A DNA stretch of 55,824 nucleotides from an uncultured Chlorobiota bacterium (lineage in GTDB: Bacteria; Bacteroidota; Bacteroidia; Bacteroidales; JAADGE01): assembly GCA_947311255.1 (NCBI GenBank), contig CAMZKL010000021.1, positions 1 to 55,824 of the forward strand, read 5' to 3'. The notes below the pieces were generated by a model that saw only the letters and a list, made by a program, of their open reading frames with translations, made no database searches and was not told the origin of the DNA. Positions within the stretch are counted from its first letter, which is position 1. Each line of letters begins with the position of its first letter. Shown in pieces: positions 21,701 to 28,281 of the stretch. The position numbers and the translations under genes were made by a program.

Positions 21701-24700
21701 TTCGCCAACAGTTGCTAATACAGACCCAGATACTGAAATATGCAATCCAATATATACTTTAAATGCAAATAGCCCTGGACCTGGAGAAACAGGTTTATGG
21801 ACTCCGGTTTTTGGTGCTTCTGGTGTTATTGTAAACCAGAATAGTGCTTCTTCTGTTGTACACTCAATTAGTGCTGGAACAAATACATACAGGTGGACAA
21901 TTTCAAATGCACTTTGTGATTCTTATAGTGATATTGTAATTACAAATAGCATGATAAATACAGATGCAGGTATTGATGCATCATTATGCTTAGATACAAC
22001 TGTGTTAGCAGCTGATAATCCTGCACCCGGGACAGGTGTATGGTCAGTTTTAAATTCGGCGGGAACTCCAATATTTGATAACGCTTCATTATATAATACA
22101 GTAGTTAGAAATCTTGCAAAAGGTTCAAATATATTTAAATGGACTGCAACAAATGGAGGTTGCGATGCTTGGGATTTAGTTACGATTTCTAATGATATTC
22201 CTACAATTCCTTTTGCAGGAAATGACGAAACAGTATGTAATGGAACAGTTAACTTAAAAGCAAATAATCCTACAGTAGGTATTGGAATTTGGACAAGATT
22301 AGGAGGAGCAGGAATAATTGCAAATCCGAGTAACTATAATACATCTGTTACAGGACTTTCATCTGGAGGGAATACTTTTAGGTGGACAATAAGTGAGGGA
22401 TTATGTGATGATTATGATGATGTTCTTATAACAAATGAACGTGTACCTGCTGATGCCGGTATAGATGAACATGTTTGTGGAACAATATATAACGGATTGA
22501 ATGGTAACCAACCAGGACCTGGAGAAACAGGAGTCTGGACGGTTACAGGGGGAACAGGAGTGTTTGATAATCCAACACTATATAATTCAGGAGTTTCCGG
22601 ATTGTCTGGAAGTGAAAATATTTTAACTTGGACTGTAACTCGTGGAGATTGTAGTAATTCAGATAATGTTAGTATTTTTAATGATACGCCAACGAATCCA
22701 ACTGTGATGTCTGATAAAGAATTATGTCAAGACACAACCGTAATAGCAGGAAATCCGCCAATAACAGGAACTGGATTTTGGTCTGTTGCAACAGGAAGTG
22801 GTGATTTTGACAATTCACTTGCTAATACTACAACTGTTAGAAATATAGGCCCAGATTTGAATATTTATAGATGGACAATAGTCAATGGTGGTTGTAATAG
22901 TTTTGCTGATGTAAATATTACAAATAATTCTGTTGTCGCTATTGTTGGTGATGATAAAAATGTTTGTGGCACTGAGGCATTCTTAAATGGTAACGAACCT
23001 ATTGTAGGAGATACCGGCGTGTGGACTGTTACTGCAGGGGGAGGTATAATTGTTAATAATACTTTATATAATACACAAGTTACAAACTTAAATGTTGGAA
23101 TAAATAAATTCAGATGGACAGTTAGTAACGGTTGTAGAGATTATGCTGACTTAGTTGTTACAAATAACTTATATGATGCTTCCGCTAGTGTTGCAGGACC
23201 AGATGTAATTTGTACAGATTCTGCAGATTTACTTGGGAGTATTCCAATTCAGGGTAGTTCTGGACATTGGGAAATATTTGCAGGTGGAGGTATTTTTGTT
23301 AATTCAACTGACCCTGCTACCAGAATACGTAATCTTAATAAAGGAGAAAATACATTACGTTGGTTTATAACTAAACTAGGATGTACAAATTTTGCAGATG
23401 TTTCATTAACTAATAATATGGTTGTTGCTAGCGCAGGTACAGATGTAGTATCATGCGGAAATGATGCAAACTTAGCTGCAAATGAATTATTGCCAGGAGA
23501 ACTTGGTTTATGGACTTTGGAGGCTGGTTGTGGGACAATTTTGACTCCTTCTAATAATGAAACTGTTGTTACAGGACAATGTTCTGGTGTTAATGTATTT
23601 AAATGGACTATTACTGGAAACGGTTGTAGTGATGAAGATTTTGTTCAAGTAAATGAAAACTCTTTCTTAATAAATGCAGGAACTAATGAAACAGTTTGTA
23701 GTACAGAAGCTACTTTAACAGGTGAAAATCCTGCACCTGGTACAGGGTTGTGGACAACTGGGGCAGGCGTAACTATTAATAATCCAACCAGTTATATAAC
23801 AACAGTAAGTGGACTACACGATAACTCACCACATACTTTCAGATGGACTGTCCAAAGAAATGACTGTGCCGCTTTTGATGAAGTTGTGGTAAATAACTAT
23901 TTAGTTCATGCAAATGCAGGAGATGATAATACAACTTGTTCTGATGTTACTATTTTAAGTGCTTCAAATCCAATAGCAGGAACAGGTCAATGGGACATTG
24001 TTGCCGGCTCAGGAGTAATTACAACACCTTCTTATTATGCAACAGGAGTAACAGGCTTAAGTCAAGGAACAATTTCTTTTAGATGGACAGTTACACACGA
24101 AGGATGTACTGATTCTGATAATGTAACGATTATTAATAATATGTCTCTTGCAGATGCCGGACCGGATCAAGAGAAATGTGATACTTTTACAACCTTAAAC
24201 GGAACCCCTCCTTTACCTGGAGGAACCGGGCATTGGGATGTTGTAGGAGGACCAGGTATTATTGAAACACCATCTGCTTATAACTCGGTAGTTTCTAATT
24301 TACAAAGAGGTGCAAACACTTTCCGTTGGACAGTTACTGAGAATGATTGTACAAATGGAGGTTCATTAGTAAGAGTTGTAAATAATCTTTTTGATGCTAA
24401 TGCAGGTCTTGATCAAACACTTGATCCTTTAGATACCGATACATATTTTGATGCTAATATAGAAGCTGATGAAACCGGGCAATGGACAATTATTCAAGGA
24501 ACAGGAAATATCTATTCAGATACGAGTCCAAACTCTTATGTTTCTGGTATGCCAACTGGAGAGAATGTATTCTCTTGGACTGTTCATAATTTGAATACAG
24601 GTTGTAATGCTTCTGATAATGTTAAGATAACTGTAAGAAATTTTATTCCTGATGCAGGTCCTGATCAAATTGTCTGTATTGATACTACTCAATTAAATGC

Positions 24701-26576
24701 AAGAATTGAAATTGGTGCAACATCACATACTTGGTCAATAGTATCGGGAGGTGGAGCATTTGATGATATTCATGATGCAAAAACTATTGTAAGAAATGTC
24801 AAACGCGGATTGAATATATACAGATGGACAGTTTCGTTTACCGGATACTCTGCTAGTGATGAAGTTAATGTCCTTTTAGATTCTATATTTGTAAGTGCAG
24901 GTGATGATATTACAACTTGTTCAACCAGTATTCAAATGGACGGAGGTCAGTTCGTAGGTGCTGACAGTTTATGGTGGACACCTGTTGGATTTGGCGGCGG
25001 CGGAGATATAGAAAATAATACTTTATACAATACTATGGTTACTGGTTTAGCTCCTGGAGATAGTTATTTTGAATGGTATGTATCAAACGGAAATTGTGAG
25101 TCAAAAGATACGGTAATGATAACTTATAATTTGCCACCTATAGCTCGTTTTGAAGTTGATCCGGTTGCATTTTGTGCTCCTGATACTGTAACAATAAATA
25201 ATACTTCAACTTCCTATCCAGGATTATCTGATCCCGATAAGTTCTTTTGGTTGATGGAAGATTTTTCACTACCACCAACTTTTGATGTGAATACAGATAT
25301 TGATTATATATTTACAAACACAGGAGATTTGGATTCTATTTATCATATTAGACTAATAGCTCTTGATTATGAAACCGGCTGTAGAGATACTTTCATTACT
25401 GAAGTAACTGCACATGCAGCTCCAAAACTAAATTATACGGTTAATCCTGATGGACCTGTTAGAATACCTAATGCAAACTTTAGTTTTGCAACTTCGCCAG
25501 AAGAGAGTACTCCTGATTTAGCTTCATATCAATGGGACTTTGGTGATGGATATAATAGGTATGATACTGAGATTAATTATAATTTTGAATATAATTATGA
25601 AACTCCAGGAACTTATATCGTTAGGTTAACAGGTGTTAGTGATGGACAATGTGCTGGTTTCTGGTCAGACACACTTATAGTTCTACCTGCGTGTCCTTGG
25701 TCTTGGCAACAATCAGGAGATACAATTGCAGAAGGATGTGAAGACTTATATGTAGAATTTTTAAATGAAACCGATTATGTTTCAGATTCATTGCATAGTA
25801 AATGGTATTTTTACGGAGATGGAGAAGTTCCTGATGGAATTGCCCCAGAAGATACATGGACATACTCTGATGATCCGAATTACACTTACCCTGAACCTGG
25901 AGTATATCATCCTCATTTTATAGCTTGGAGTGATGAGTGCAGAATGTCTGGCATACCCGATTTTACAAGAAGTCAAGTTGTTATTGTACATCAAAAGCCA
26001 CTTGCTAATTTTGATGTAACACCAAGAAAAATAATGTTACCAGATCAATTGCTACTTTGTCATAATTATTCAGAGGATGGAGTCAGGTATTATTGGGATT
26101 TCGGAGATAATTCAACTGGAATTGAGAGAACTTATGAGCAAACATCTCATTTATACACTGAACCGGGTTTATATGATGTGTCTCTTGAAGTATGGAGTGA
26201 GCATAATTGCTATGATTCATTAAGATTGAAAAAAGCGGTTATAGTTGAGCGAGAAGGAGGAATAGAATTTCCAACAGCATTTATTCCAAACCCAAGCGGG
26301 TCTAATGGAGGAGTTTATCCTTGTGGTGAAAAATATACAATAGATGAAACAAATGAAGTCTTTTTTCCTAAGCAAGCAGGAGTTGCAAAATATTTGCTTG
26401 AAATATATAACAGATGGGGAGAAAAGATTTTCATTAGTAATGATATTTGCACAGGATGGGACGGATATGTTGATGGTGTTTTAGCACCTCAAGATGTGTA
26501 TGTCTGGAAAGTTTCTGTTGTATATAGAAATGGAAGACCGGACAAGAAATATGGATCTGTTACTCTTTTAAGATAA
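9780..26576 (+). CDS. Giant T9SS-secreted surface protein with cadherin/PKD-like repeats (5,598 aa)
   Basis: This predicted cell-surface adhesin or gliding-associated protein is roughly 0.6 MDa. An ATG at 9780 starts a clean signal peptide (MKKYLFITLFLSISFLINA, cleavage before or after QTNP); an in-frame TTG 27 bases upstream would add a non-signal extension and is not preferred. Residues about 21-934 hold eight cadherin/tandem-95-like domains. Residues 936-5117 hold 49 repeats of about 85 residues (AGxDxxVC ... GxWT ... VTGLxxGxNxFRWTVxxGxC). Four PKD-like domains follow (about 5118-5493; WDFGDG and WDFGDN are visible). Residues about 5494-5598 form a CHU_C/gliding-motility-associated C-terminal domain (FPTAFIPNPSG ... 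YNRWGEKIF ... WDGYVDGVLAPQDVYVWKV), which is the type B T9SS sorting signal. The gene stands alone and ends at a clear terminator. Whether it binds glycans, cells or particles is not visible. Confidence 0.95.
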   Translation: MKKYLFITLFLSISFLINAQTNPTSADNTVTINEDNDKVFVVGDFTYNDADGDPFTNLEIVGLETTGTLFYDINGDNIVDAGEDVTLNLQIPVANIPRLKFRPNPDDFGIGYDSFDFQVIDDEPRNSITYTMTIDVTSINDEPSFTNSGGNQTVAEDAPAQTVNNWATAIVLGPANEVPPQTATFNVTNNNNGLFSAQPAISATGTLTYTPAANANGVATVTVNLNDNGGTPNGGDDQSPSINFTITVTAVNDPPTGADNTVNCNENGTITFATGHFGYADTEGDVFNQLEMTTVPGNGNAWIDTDGNGFINAPEVALVASDVVSTFDINAGRLKFRPNQDENGPGYTSFNFRVHDGTVYSTAIYTMTINVNPVNSEPSFTAGSNHSCNEDAGLQNIPAWATNIDKGAPDEAAQTLTFHLTNDNGALFTVAPDVDEVTGDLTYTPAPNAFGVANVTIWLTDNGGTANGGDDTSPTQTFTITVNAVNDLPTGTDGAVNCPENSFVTLNSGHFGYADVEGDPFSQLEITTVPASGDVWVDADLDGTINGGESTLSAGNIVNIVDINANRLRFRPDPDENGTPYTTFNFKVHDGFGFSTLSNLMTINVNAINSEPSFTKGADQVINEDAPAQNVAAWATNIEDGDNEVVQALTFHLTNDNMPMFTIQPAVDPTTGNLTYTPAANANGVANVTIWLTDNGGTANGGDDTSPTQTFIITINPVNDFIQQDQNNPLNVTEGSINNPITNGLLQYSDAVDNTPAASIVYTVTILPTHGTIYISGVPVAVNGTFTQAQIDAGALTYDNDGSESLTDAFTFTVTDGDAGTAPTVFNINVTPVNDNPNIDTSPITVGTEGNPYIYNLSASDNDNVGADLNFTDTSAPPLPAWLVLTDNGNGTASLSGTPPFGGPATIDVCITVDDGEAPPGSNQQCWTINLTNSVTVNAGPDDITCNNDEYTLNGSQPPTGYTGLWTVIDGAGIFTDNTLYNTLVSGLNSGIAPNNSNTFRWTITNSDGSFSISDDVVITNNTVVASVTDISDVCGTNAVLQADNALLPGESGLWTVEGAPFPLPVIANPTQRTTAVSGLNYNVNQFRWTVTKGTCSDFAIMNVDVIEVWATAGAPAEICSEPFTVQGNDPTLLGGTGLWTVGAGNGAFANAINPTTSVTGSNQDVVNTYVWTVTVNGCAAQASVDVQNNIPTTAVITTHDPSTSCDGTYTISATPADATDPNETGYWTTATAGVIIANPNNATTGVSNLQEGANLFTWHISNGTCPESTADLTINYFFPITVDAGPDATICSDEYSFAGTPLEAGETGVWTFTSGSGNIVNPNSNTTLVTNLQRGINVLQWTVTHDICSSDDLVTITNMNVEAIISTGKPLISCTDPSPLITANDPASQDIGNPTTAANGFWTVESGGGVVDAPSSWNTTISNLDPGANNFVWTISNGFCLDSDTITVINSIPTQAYAGKDTIVCSTSLPNLHGNNYDNTREIGFWRRIAGNATITDISSANTSVTNLDYYCTPWTPDWWTNAAAVNIFEWVIQRGICESTDQVSVMNGLPETIDAGLDQTVCDNVVNLDALDEASCADDYWWEQLPDIGNYIDPLTGAVIPDNDLQMPFNVHVDNIQDGMTQFIWHKRNNFFDSMGNSIQCELTDTVEITSRGLVEDVQAGPEDATCENWYQLNATNPSTVFTSGPPFDVVSGQWSLTFGAGVFDDDTYYNTTVRNIAAYDNIYRWTVTNHTEGCILSDDVYIHSARPSNATAGPDDVTCNDFAVLSSNVPVRYTSAFWTVSVGGSTIIQNSCTGFTCDAIATNISDSLNIYVWHVVNEYTGGFGGYDASNPLECEVIDSTIIIYRGITAQAGVDIYECGNFTQLAASDPEWNTGVWTGSGTFDDSGTNTSTLFNDVVRGLTPGKNTFTWTISNEACSGTDELVVFGLLPPAPYANVDQTVCSGSVNLNANDVTNNWEVVDPVPPNPVWQEATATGYWTSTNPLVTFGNSTNFNTTASGISIQTEDAFIWHSVNNFTDNVAGLTRTCELKDTMLVYNNSVTATAGSDIFECGVDLVANSFELNAVPAIMPMTGVWSQISGPASTIVTPASPTTTVTNVFQDNNYIYQWTVSAIRNAVTCTAADDMLVEIRIPSMSVVNPSTLEVCVNQAPLVGNIPLTGIGTWSSASGTPGTIDEPSNSVTFVDLVQNGISQWQWTIDREGCTSNDIITVTNNTVTADADLALPNPNSVDICVPTYNLNATDPNIFNVSYNSASGLWTSNLGTTTFINNTIFNTTVGNLSSALPNILTWTITKGSCIATDQIFINNNEFLIDADADQIVCNGSAILNGEQAGTGTGIWTYQSGSGGNVVTPSQYDTQVTTIVPGGSSLFRWTVTRDGCVAWDEMTVTNDEVHANAGTDQTTCTNIIANMPAANPGAGINGNWQLVFGGGVPADATLYNTSVSGLSPNVNTFRWNVSRSICSDFDEVDIVNNEPADFILNGIIETCDGNSSISVNAYPPDGSGIWTQTAGSGVIFDNTNINTVVTGLEPGNNQYTWTVTNGMCTKSNFIDITNNHVIADAGIPQFVCADSTVFTALDPATNNTQQGNGTWTLLAGNGTFDNNTLYNSVVRNLDIGLNTFNWTLTLGSCSDVSIAQITNNAVEANASSQVVCTNTATFDGNNPGTADGLWTLIGSSGTPNITDNTLNISTVTDLGSGVNTFRWLVGNVAGCKDSIDITINNGEFPTSAGPDQLNLCSTSTVLAGQDHGAGYNGHWVVVAGGATITNSTQYNSPVTGLTPGNNVFRWVVESNATLCQAHDEVVVQNSLPSTAIIVTPIVGDREICSNSLAIEGTQALFGSGIWTASTEALGATFGDKTNYQTTINNLEPGNNVLTWTITNGICPSQDQITIVNNEVVSIAGIDQVLCSDNTLLTATDPSSIYPNQGTGYWTNMTGNGALITNSLIENSTVTNLPIGTTTFRWTVEQGICNELDDVVIANNSVSAIAHNQADCNSSFILDGNDPSGFGGTGYWEIVGGGSGIITAPSTQYNTTVTGIPNGVTSTLRWTVDNGACNDDIEITVTNNNFSIDAGSLPAICVSNATMNADSPGTGVGEWTLVAGSGIFDNSNSNTTNITGIGQGNNTYRWTVARDGCTNFDDIVVVNNSPSTALITGPVGTETCDGTATLTASLPNPYYADTQYWKLVSGGATFVNPTTNFTMNVTNLAPGNNIFRWTIERGACMASTDDITIINNEVVSVAGANQTICDDNIFLNATDPSAIYPNQGTGSWLNLSGTGAIITNSLLENTEVTNLPTGATSFQWTVTQGNCSQSSIVQITNSSVNAIAHNQADCNGTFILDGNDPSGFGGNGYWQIIAGSGTILAPSSQYNTSIVGVPYETTTTLRWLVDNLTCQDSIDITVNNYGFALSAGTNVSQCGDSYTLNADDPTPGTGFWTTIGGSGIISNSTQYDAIVTGLAQGNNVFRWTVTKGLCTSTADVTIENTNPDVAVITSPGPANREVCTNSVTIEGNIPSYGTGKWTTIIGGGTFADDTNNNTLVTSLNPGLNRFVWTLTSGICSSTASVDIVNNEVEAYAGLDFFVCADTAELNAVATNVVYPFQGTGIWEYAGAGTLTIDNSLSNNTIARGIGNGLNTFTWTVTQGNCTKTDNLVVSNYSTLASATDAISCLDNLVLTADPPAPGEVGTWFSFTPGVTYVDQTLYNTVANNLFPGNNTFVWTLDNGYCSDDTIINVNFIEPIANAGTDRNICDDEIFLNAFDPSPGIGVWSVQTGSGTFADINNYNTFVTNVGVGTNVYEWEVTDRGCIKSDIVTIINSTPVANVGSNIETCSTTAQLPAAAEQAGESGLWTKIGGDGIVTTPTLYNSEVTNLSPGTNVFQWTVSNGSCSDSKNVNIFNNSVTSISAGLDRDICDNFVTLGALSPQAGETGQWIKVSGDGIISNTALYNATVTNLSRGTNMFSWTIYKGLCDSIDYVTITNNSPTVANTDPDTEICNPIYTLNANSPGPGETGLWTPVFGASGVIVNQNSASSVVHSISAGTNTYRWTISNALCDSYSDIVITNSMINTDAGIDASLCLDTTVLAADNPAPGTGVWSVLNSAGTPIFDNASLYNTVVRNLAKGSNIFKWTATNGGCDAWDLVTISNDIPTIPFAGNDETVCNGTVNLKANNPTVGIGIWTRLGGAGIIANPSNYNTSVTGLSSGGNTFRWTISEGLCDDYDDVLITNERVPADAGIDEHVCGTIYNGLNGNQPGPGETGVWTVTGGTGVFDNPTLYNSGVSGLSGSENILTWTVTRGDCSNSDNVSIFNDTPTNPTVMSDKELCQDTTVIAGNPPITGTGFWSVATGSGDFDNSLANTTTVRNIGPDLNIYRWTIVNGGCNSFADVNITNNSVVAIVGDDKNVCGTEAFLNGNEPIVGDTGVWTVTAGGGIIVNNTLYNTQVTNLNVGINKFRWTVSNGCRDYADLVVTNNLYDASASVAGPDVICTDSADLLGSIPIQGSSGHWEIFAGGGIFVNSTDPATRIRNLNKGENTLRWFITKLGCTNFADVSLTNNMVVASAGTDVVSCGNDANLAANELLPGELGLWTLEAGCGTILTPSNNETVVTGQCSGVNVFKWTITGNGCSDEDFVQVNENSFLINAGTNETVCSTEATLTGENPAPGTGLWTTGAGVTINNPTSYITTVSGLHDNSPHTFRWTVQRNDCAAFDEVVVNNYLVHANAGDDNTTCSDVTILSASNPIAGTGQWDIVAGSGVITTPSYYATGVTGLSQGTISFRWTVTHEGCTDSDNVTIINNMSLADAGPDQEKCDTFTTLNGTPPLPGGTGHWDVVGGPGIIETPSAYNSVVSNLQRGANTFRWTVTENDCTNGGSLVRVVNNLFDANAGLDQTLDPLDTDTYFDANIEADETGQWTIIQGTGNIYSDTSPNSYVSGMPTGENVFSWTVHNLNTGCNASDNVKITVRNFIPDAGPDQIVCIDTTQLNARIEIGATSHTWSIVSGGGAFDDIHDAKTIVRNVKRGLNIYRWTVSFTGYSASDEVNVLLDSIFVSAGDDITTCSTSIQMDGGQFVGADSLWWTPVGFGGGGDIENNTLYNTMVTGLAPGDSYFEWYVSNGNCESKDTVMITYNLPPIARFEVDPVAFCAPDTVTINNTSTSYPGLSDPDKFFWLMEDFSLPPTFDVNTDIDYIFTNTGDLDSIYHIRLIALDYETGCRDTFITEVTAHAAPKLNYTVNPDGPVRIPNANFSFATSPEESTPDLASYQWDFGDGYNRYDTEINYNFEYNYETPGTYIVRLTGVSDGQCAGFWSDTLIVLPACPWSWQQSGDTIAEGCEDLYVEFLNETDYVSDSLHSKWYFYGDGEVPDGIAPEDTWTYSDDPNYTYPEPGVYHPHFIAWSDECRMSGIPDFTRSQVVIVHQKPLANFDVTPRKIMLPDQLLLCHNYSEDGVRYYWDFGDNSTGIERTYEQTSHLYTEPGLYDVSLEVWSEHNCYDSLRLKKAVIVEREGGIEFPTAFIPNPSGSNGGVYPCGEKYTIDETNEVFFPKQAGVAKYLLEIYNRWGEKIFISNDICTGWDGYVDGVLAPQDVYVWKVSVVYRNGRPDKKYGSVTLLR
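9840..12584 (+). repeat. N-terminal alternating cadherin-like repeats (A-B-A-B-A-B plus two)
   Basis: Two domain types alternate three times. Type A (starting near 9850, 10550 and 11250) has FxYxDxEGDxFxxLEI ... LKFRPNxDxxGxGYxSFxFxVxD. Type B (starting near 10210, 10918 and 11620) has NEDAPAQ ... WATNI ... TYTPAANANGVAxVTIWLxDNGGT. The A-B pair is about 233 residues long. A seventh and an eighth, more divergent Ig/cadherin-like domain follow to about 12584. Each type A domain carries an EF-hand-like acidic loop (9993-10028, 10689-10724, 11391-11426). Confidence 0.85.
12585..25130 (+). repeat. Array of 49 PKD/Ig-like W-repeats (about 85 aa each)
   Basis: By hand I count 49 consecutive domains, each with an early Cys (usually in AGxDxxVC), a GxGxWT core, a loop ending VTGL/VTNL, an F/Y-x-WTV strand and a late Cys in GxC, ending near VxITNN. 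They read as beta-sandwich PKD-like modules. The DNA copies have diverged, so the repetition is clear in protein and weaker in nucleotides. The number could shift by one depending on how the long, irregular repeats 7, 8, 10 and 12 are cut. Confidence 0.85.
16176..21212 (+). repeat. Higher-order tandem duplication: five blocks of four repeats (about 1.0 kb each)
   Basis: Within the W-repeat array, blocks starting at 16176, 17199, 18198, 19209 and 20220 (ending before 21213) each contain four domains in the same order. Position 1 carries an 'EVC/ETC' start after a P-rich lead. Position 2 carries an inserted loop before the core (e.g. YPNQGTG). Position 3 carries variants of AIAHNQADCN ... LDGNDPS. 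Position 4 is a short AG-type domain. Block lengths are 1023, 999, 1011, 1011 and 993 bases. Blocks 3 and 4 are the most alike, which points to the most recent duplication. Confidence 0.75.
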
Positions 26577-26597
26577 AAAAAATAATTTATAATTAAT

Positions 26598-26624
26598 AAA
26601 AAGCCCAACAAAGTTGGGCTTTTT
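26598..26624 (+). terminator. Intrinsic terminator of the giant gene
   Basis: AAAAAGCCCAAC (26598-26609) and GTTGGGCTTTTT (26613-26624) form a 12-bp stem with an AAA loop and a T-rich 3' arm, 21 bases after the stop codon. The symmetry would also let it work on the other strand, but no gene approaches from that side. Confidence 0.9.
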
Positions 26625-26712
26625 ATTGTTTATTTTTTCATGTTTTTTTGTTGAAAATTTAAATATAAAAAAATGGCTTTACACTCTTTTTTTTGACAGT
26701 ATCTCTTTTTAT

Positions 26713-26742
26713 TTTGCACAATATTTCTTTATGTTACTTTTG
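26713..26742 (+). promoter_or_regulatory. Bacteroidota-type promoter for the MBOAT gene
   Basis: A -33 TTTG (26713-26716) and a -7 TACTTTTG (26735-26742) are 18 bases apart, close to the published Bacteroidota consensus TTTG-N19-21-TAnnTTTG. Transcription would begin near 26749, giving a leader of about 105 bases before the ATG at 26856. Confidence 0.6.
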
Positions 26743-26855
26743 TAATTTTATTTGAAAATACTTTGAAAAATTGTGTGATTGAAAGATAAAGTTAATTCTG
26801 AAATTGTTAAGAATGATAGTTAATTTTTCATTGAATAAATTTTAAAAAGAATAAC

Positions 26856-28274
26856 ATGCTTTTTAATTCTTTAATTTTCTTGATTTTTGCTTTTTTGTTT
26901 TTTATTCTTTTACCTGCTATAAACAAGCTAAAGAATAATTACAGATGGTTATTTATTACAGTAGCATCTTTTGTTTTTTATGGGTGGTGGGATTGGAGAT
27001 TTTTATTTTTGATTATCGGAAGTGGATTAATTGACTTTTTTGCAGGTTTACTACTTGTTAAAAATCCAAAATATAAAAAAATCTTTTTGATATTATCTTT
27101 AACCGGAAACTTAGGTAGCCTTGCAGCTTTTAAATACAGCTCATTTATTGCTGAAAATATTAATTCATTTTTTCAGTTATTTGGAATAATTATTAATCTG
27201 AATGAACTTATTCCAGATTTTATGTTAATCTTACCTGTAGGAATTAGTTTTTATACCTTTCAGTCAATGAGCTATACAATTGATGCCTATAGAGGAAGAT
27301 TAAAGCCGACTAAAAATATTTTACAGTTTTTTGCATATTTATCAATGTTCCCACAATTAGTTGCAGGCCCTATTGTTAGAGCAAAAGATTTATTGCCACA
27401 ACTTAAAGTTGTAAGAAAGGTTTCATCATTAGAAAATTGGAATGGTTTCAGGCTTATACTGATAGGTTTTTTTAAAAAAGTAGTTTTAGCAGATAATATT
27501 GCCCCTTTGGTAAATTATGCTTTCAGCGATGTAAACACATCAACATCAACTTTGTATTGGTGGATTGTTATTGTTGGTTTTGCCCTTCAAATTTATTTCG
27601 ATTTTAGTGGATATAGCGATATTGCAAGAGGGCTAGCAAAATGGATGGGTTTGCATTTTAGAATGAATTTTAACCATCCTTATATTGCGACTTCCGTTAG
27701 AGAATTTTGGACCAGATGGCATATTTCACTGTCAACATGGTTTAAAGATTATGTTTATATTCCACTTGGTGGTTCTAGAAAAGGAAAATTTAGGAGTCAT
27801 GTTAATATGTGGATTACAATGATTGTTTCTGGTTTTTGGCATGGAGCAGCATGGAATTTTATAATTTGGGGAGCTTTACACGCTTTCTATACAAGTTTAG
27901 AACGTGTTCTGAAAATTCCAAAAAGATTAAAAAAAGTTGCAGGAGGAAAGTATATCGCATCTTTTTTAGTACTTTTTCAGGTTATGATCGCTTGGGTATT
28001 TTTTAGAGCAGTATCTTTTGAACAAGCTGTAAATATTGTAAAAATGCTTCTAAACTTTAATTTTGCAATTGATTTTGAAGCAAATGCTAATTTTATAAAC
28101 GGTTTGTTTTATATTACAACTGGTATTTTAATAGAAATGTATTTTTTCTTTAATTTTAATAGTTTAAGGCTCAAAAATAATAAGACTGTTGAATACTTAC
28201 AATTTATAGTAATTATCCTTGCAATAATTTTCTTACGAGGAAAAGGTGCTGAATTTATTTATTTTCAATTTTAA
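26856..28274 (+). CDS. MBOAT-family O-acyltransferase (AlgI-like)
   Basis: This 472-residue polytopic membrane enzyme is expected to move acyl (usually acetyl) groups across the inner membrane onto an exported glycan. MBOAT signatures are intact: SFYTFQSMSYTIDAYRG (about 132-148), FPQLVAGPIVRAKDLLPQL (about 167-185), FDFSGYSDIARGLAKWMG (about 249-266), REFWTRWHISLSTWFKDYVY with His289, and the catalytic-type His329 in GFWHGAAWNFIIWG. Length matches AlgI and DltB relatives. The next gene starts 7 bases after its stop and encodes an SGNH-like protein, the usual partner (AlgJ/AlgX or PatB type). A promoter candidate lies at 26713-26742. Confidence 0.92.
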   Translation: MLFNSLIFLIFAFLFFILLPAINKLKNNYRWLFITVASFVFYGWWDWRFLFLIIGSGLIDFFAGLLLVKNPKYKKIFLILSLTGNLGSLAAFKYSSFIAENINSFFQLFGIIINLNELIPDFMLILPVGISFYTFQSMSYTIDAYRGRLKPTKNILQFFAYLSMFPQLVAGPIVRAKDLLPQLKVVRKVSSLENWNGFRLILIGFFKKVVLADNIAPLVNYAFSDVNTSTSTLYWWIVIVGFALQIYFDFSGYSDIARGLAKWMGLHFRMNFNHPYIATSVREFWTRWHISLSTWFKDYVYIPLGGSRKGKFRSHVNMWITMIVSGFWHGAAWNFIIWGALHAFYTSLERVLKIPKRLKKVAGGKYIASFLVLFQVMIAWVFFRAVSFEQAVNIVKMLLNFNFAIDFEANANFINGLFYITTGILIEMYFFFNFNSLRLKNNKTVEYLQFIVIILAIIFLRGKGAEFIYFQF

Positions 28275-28281
28275 ATAATTT

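Noticed and set aside
12585-25130. Possible CRISPR-like or satellite DNA array
   Set aside because: The periodicity is about 255 bases, the DNA copies are divergent, and the frame is intact throughout. It is a coding repeat.
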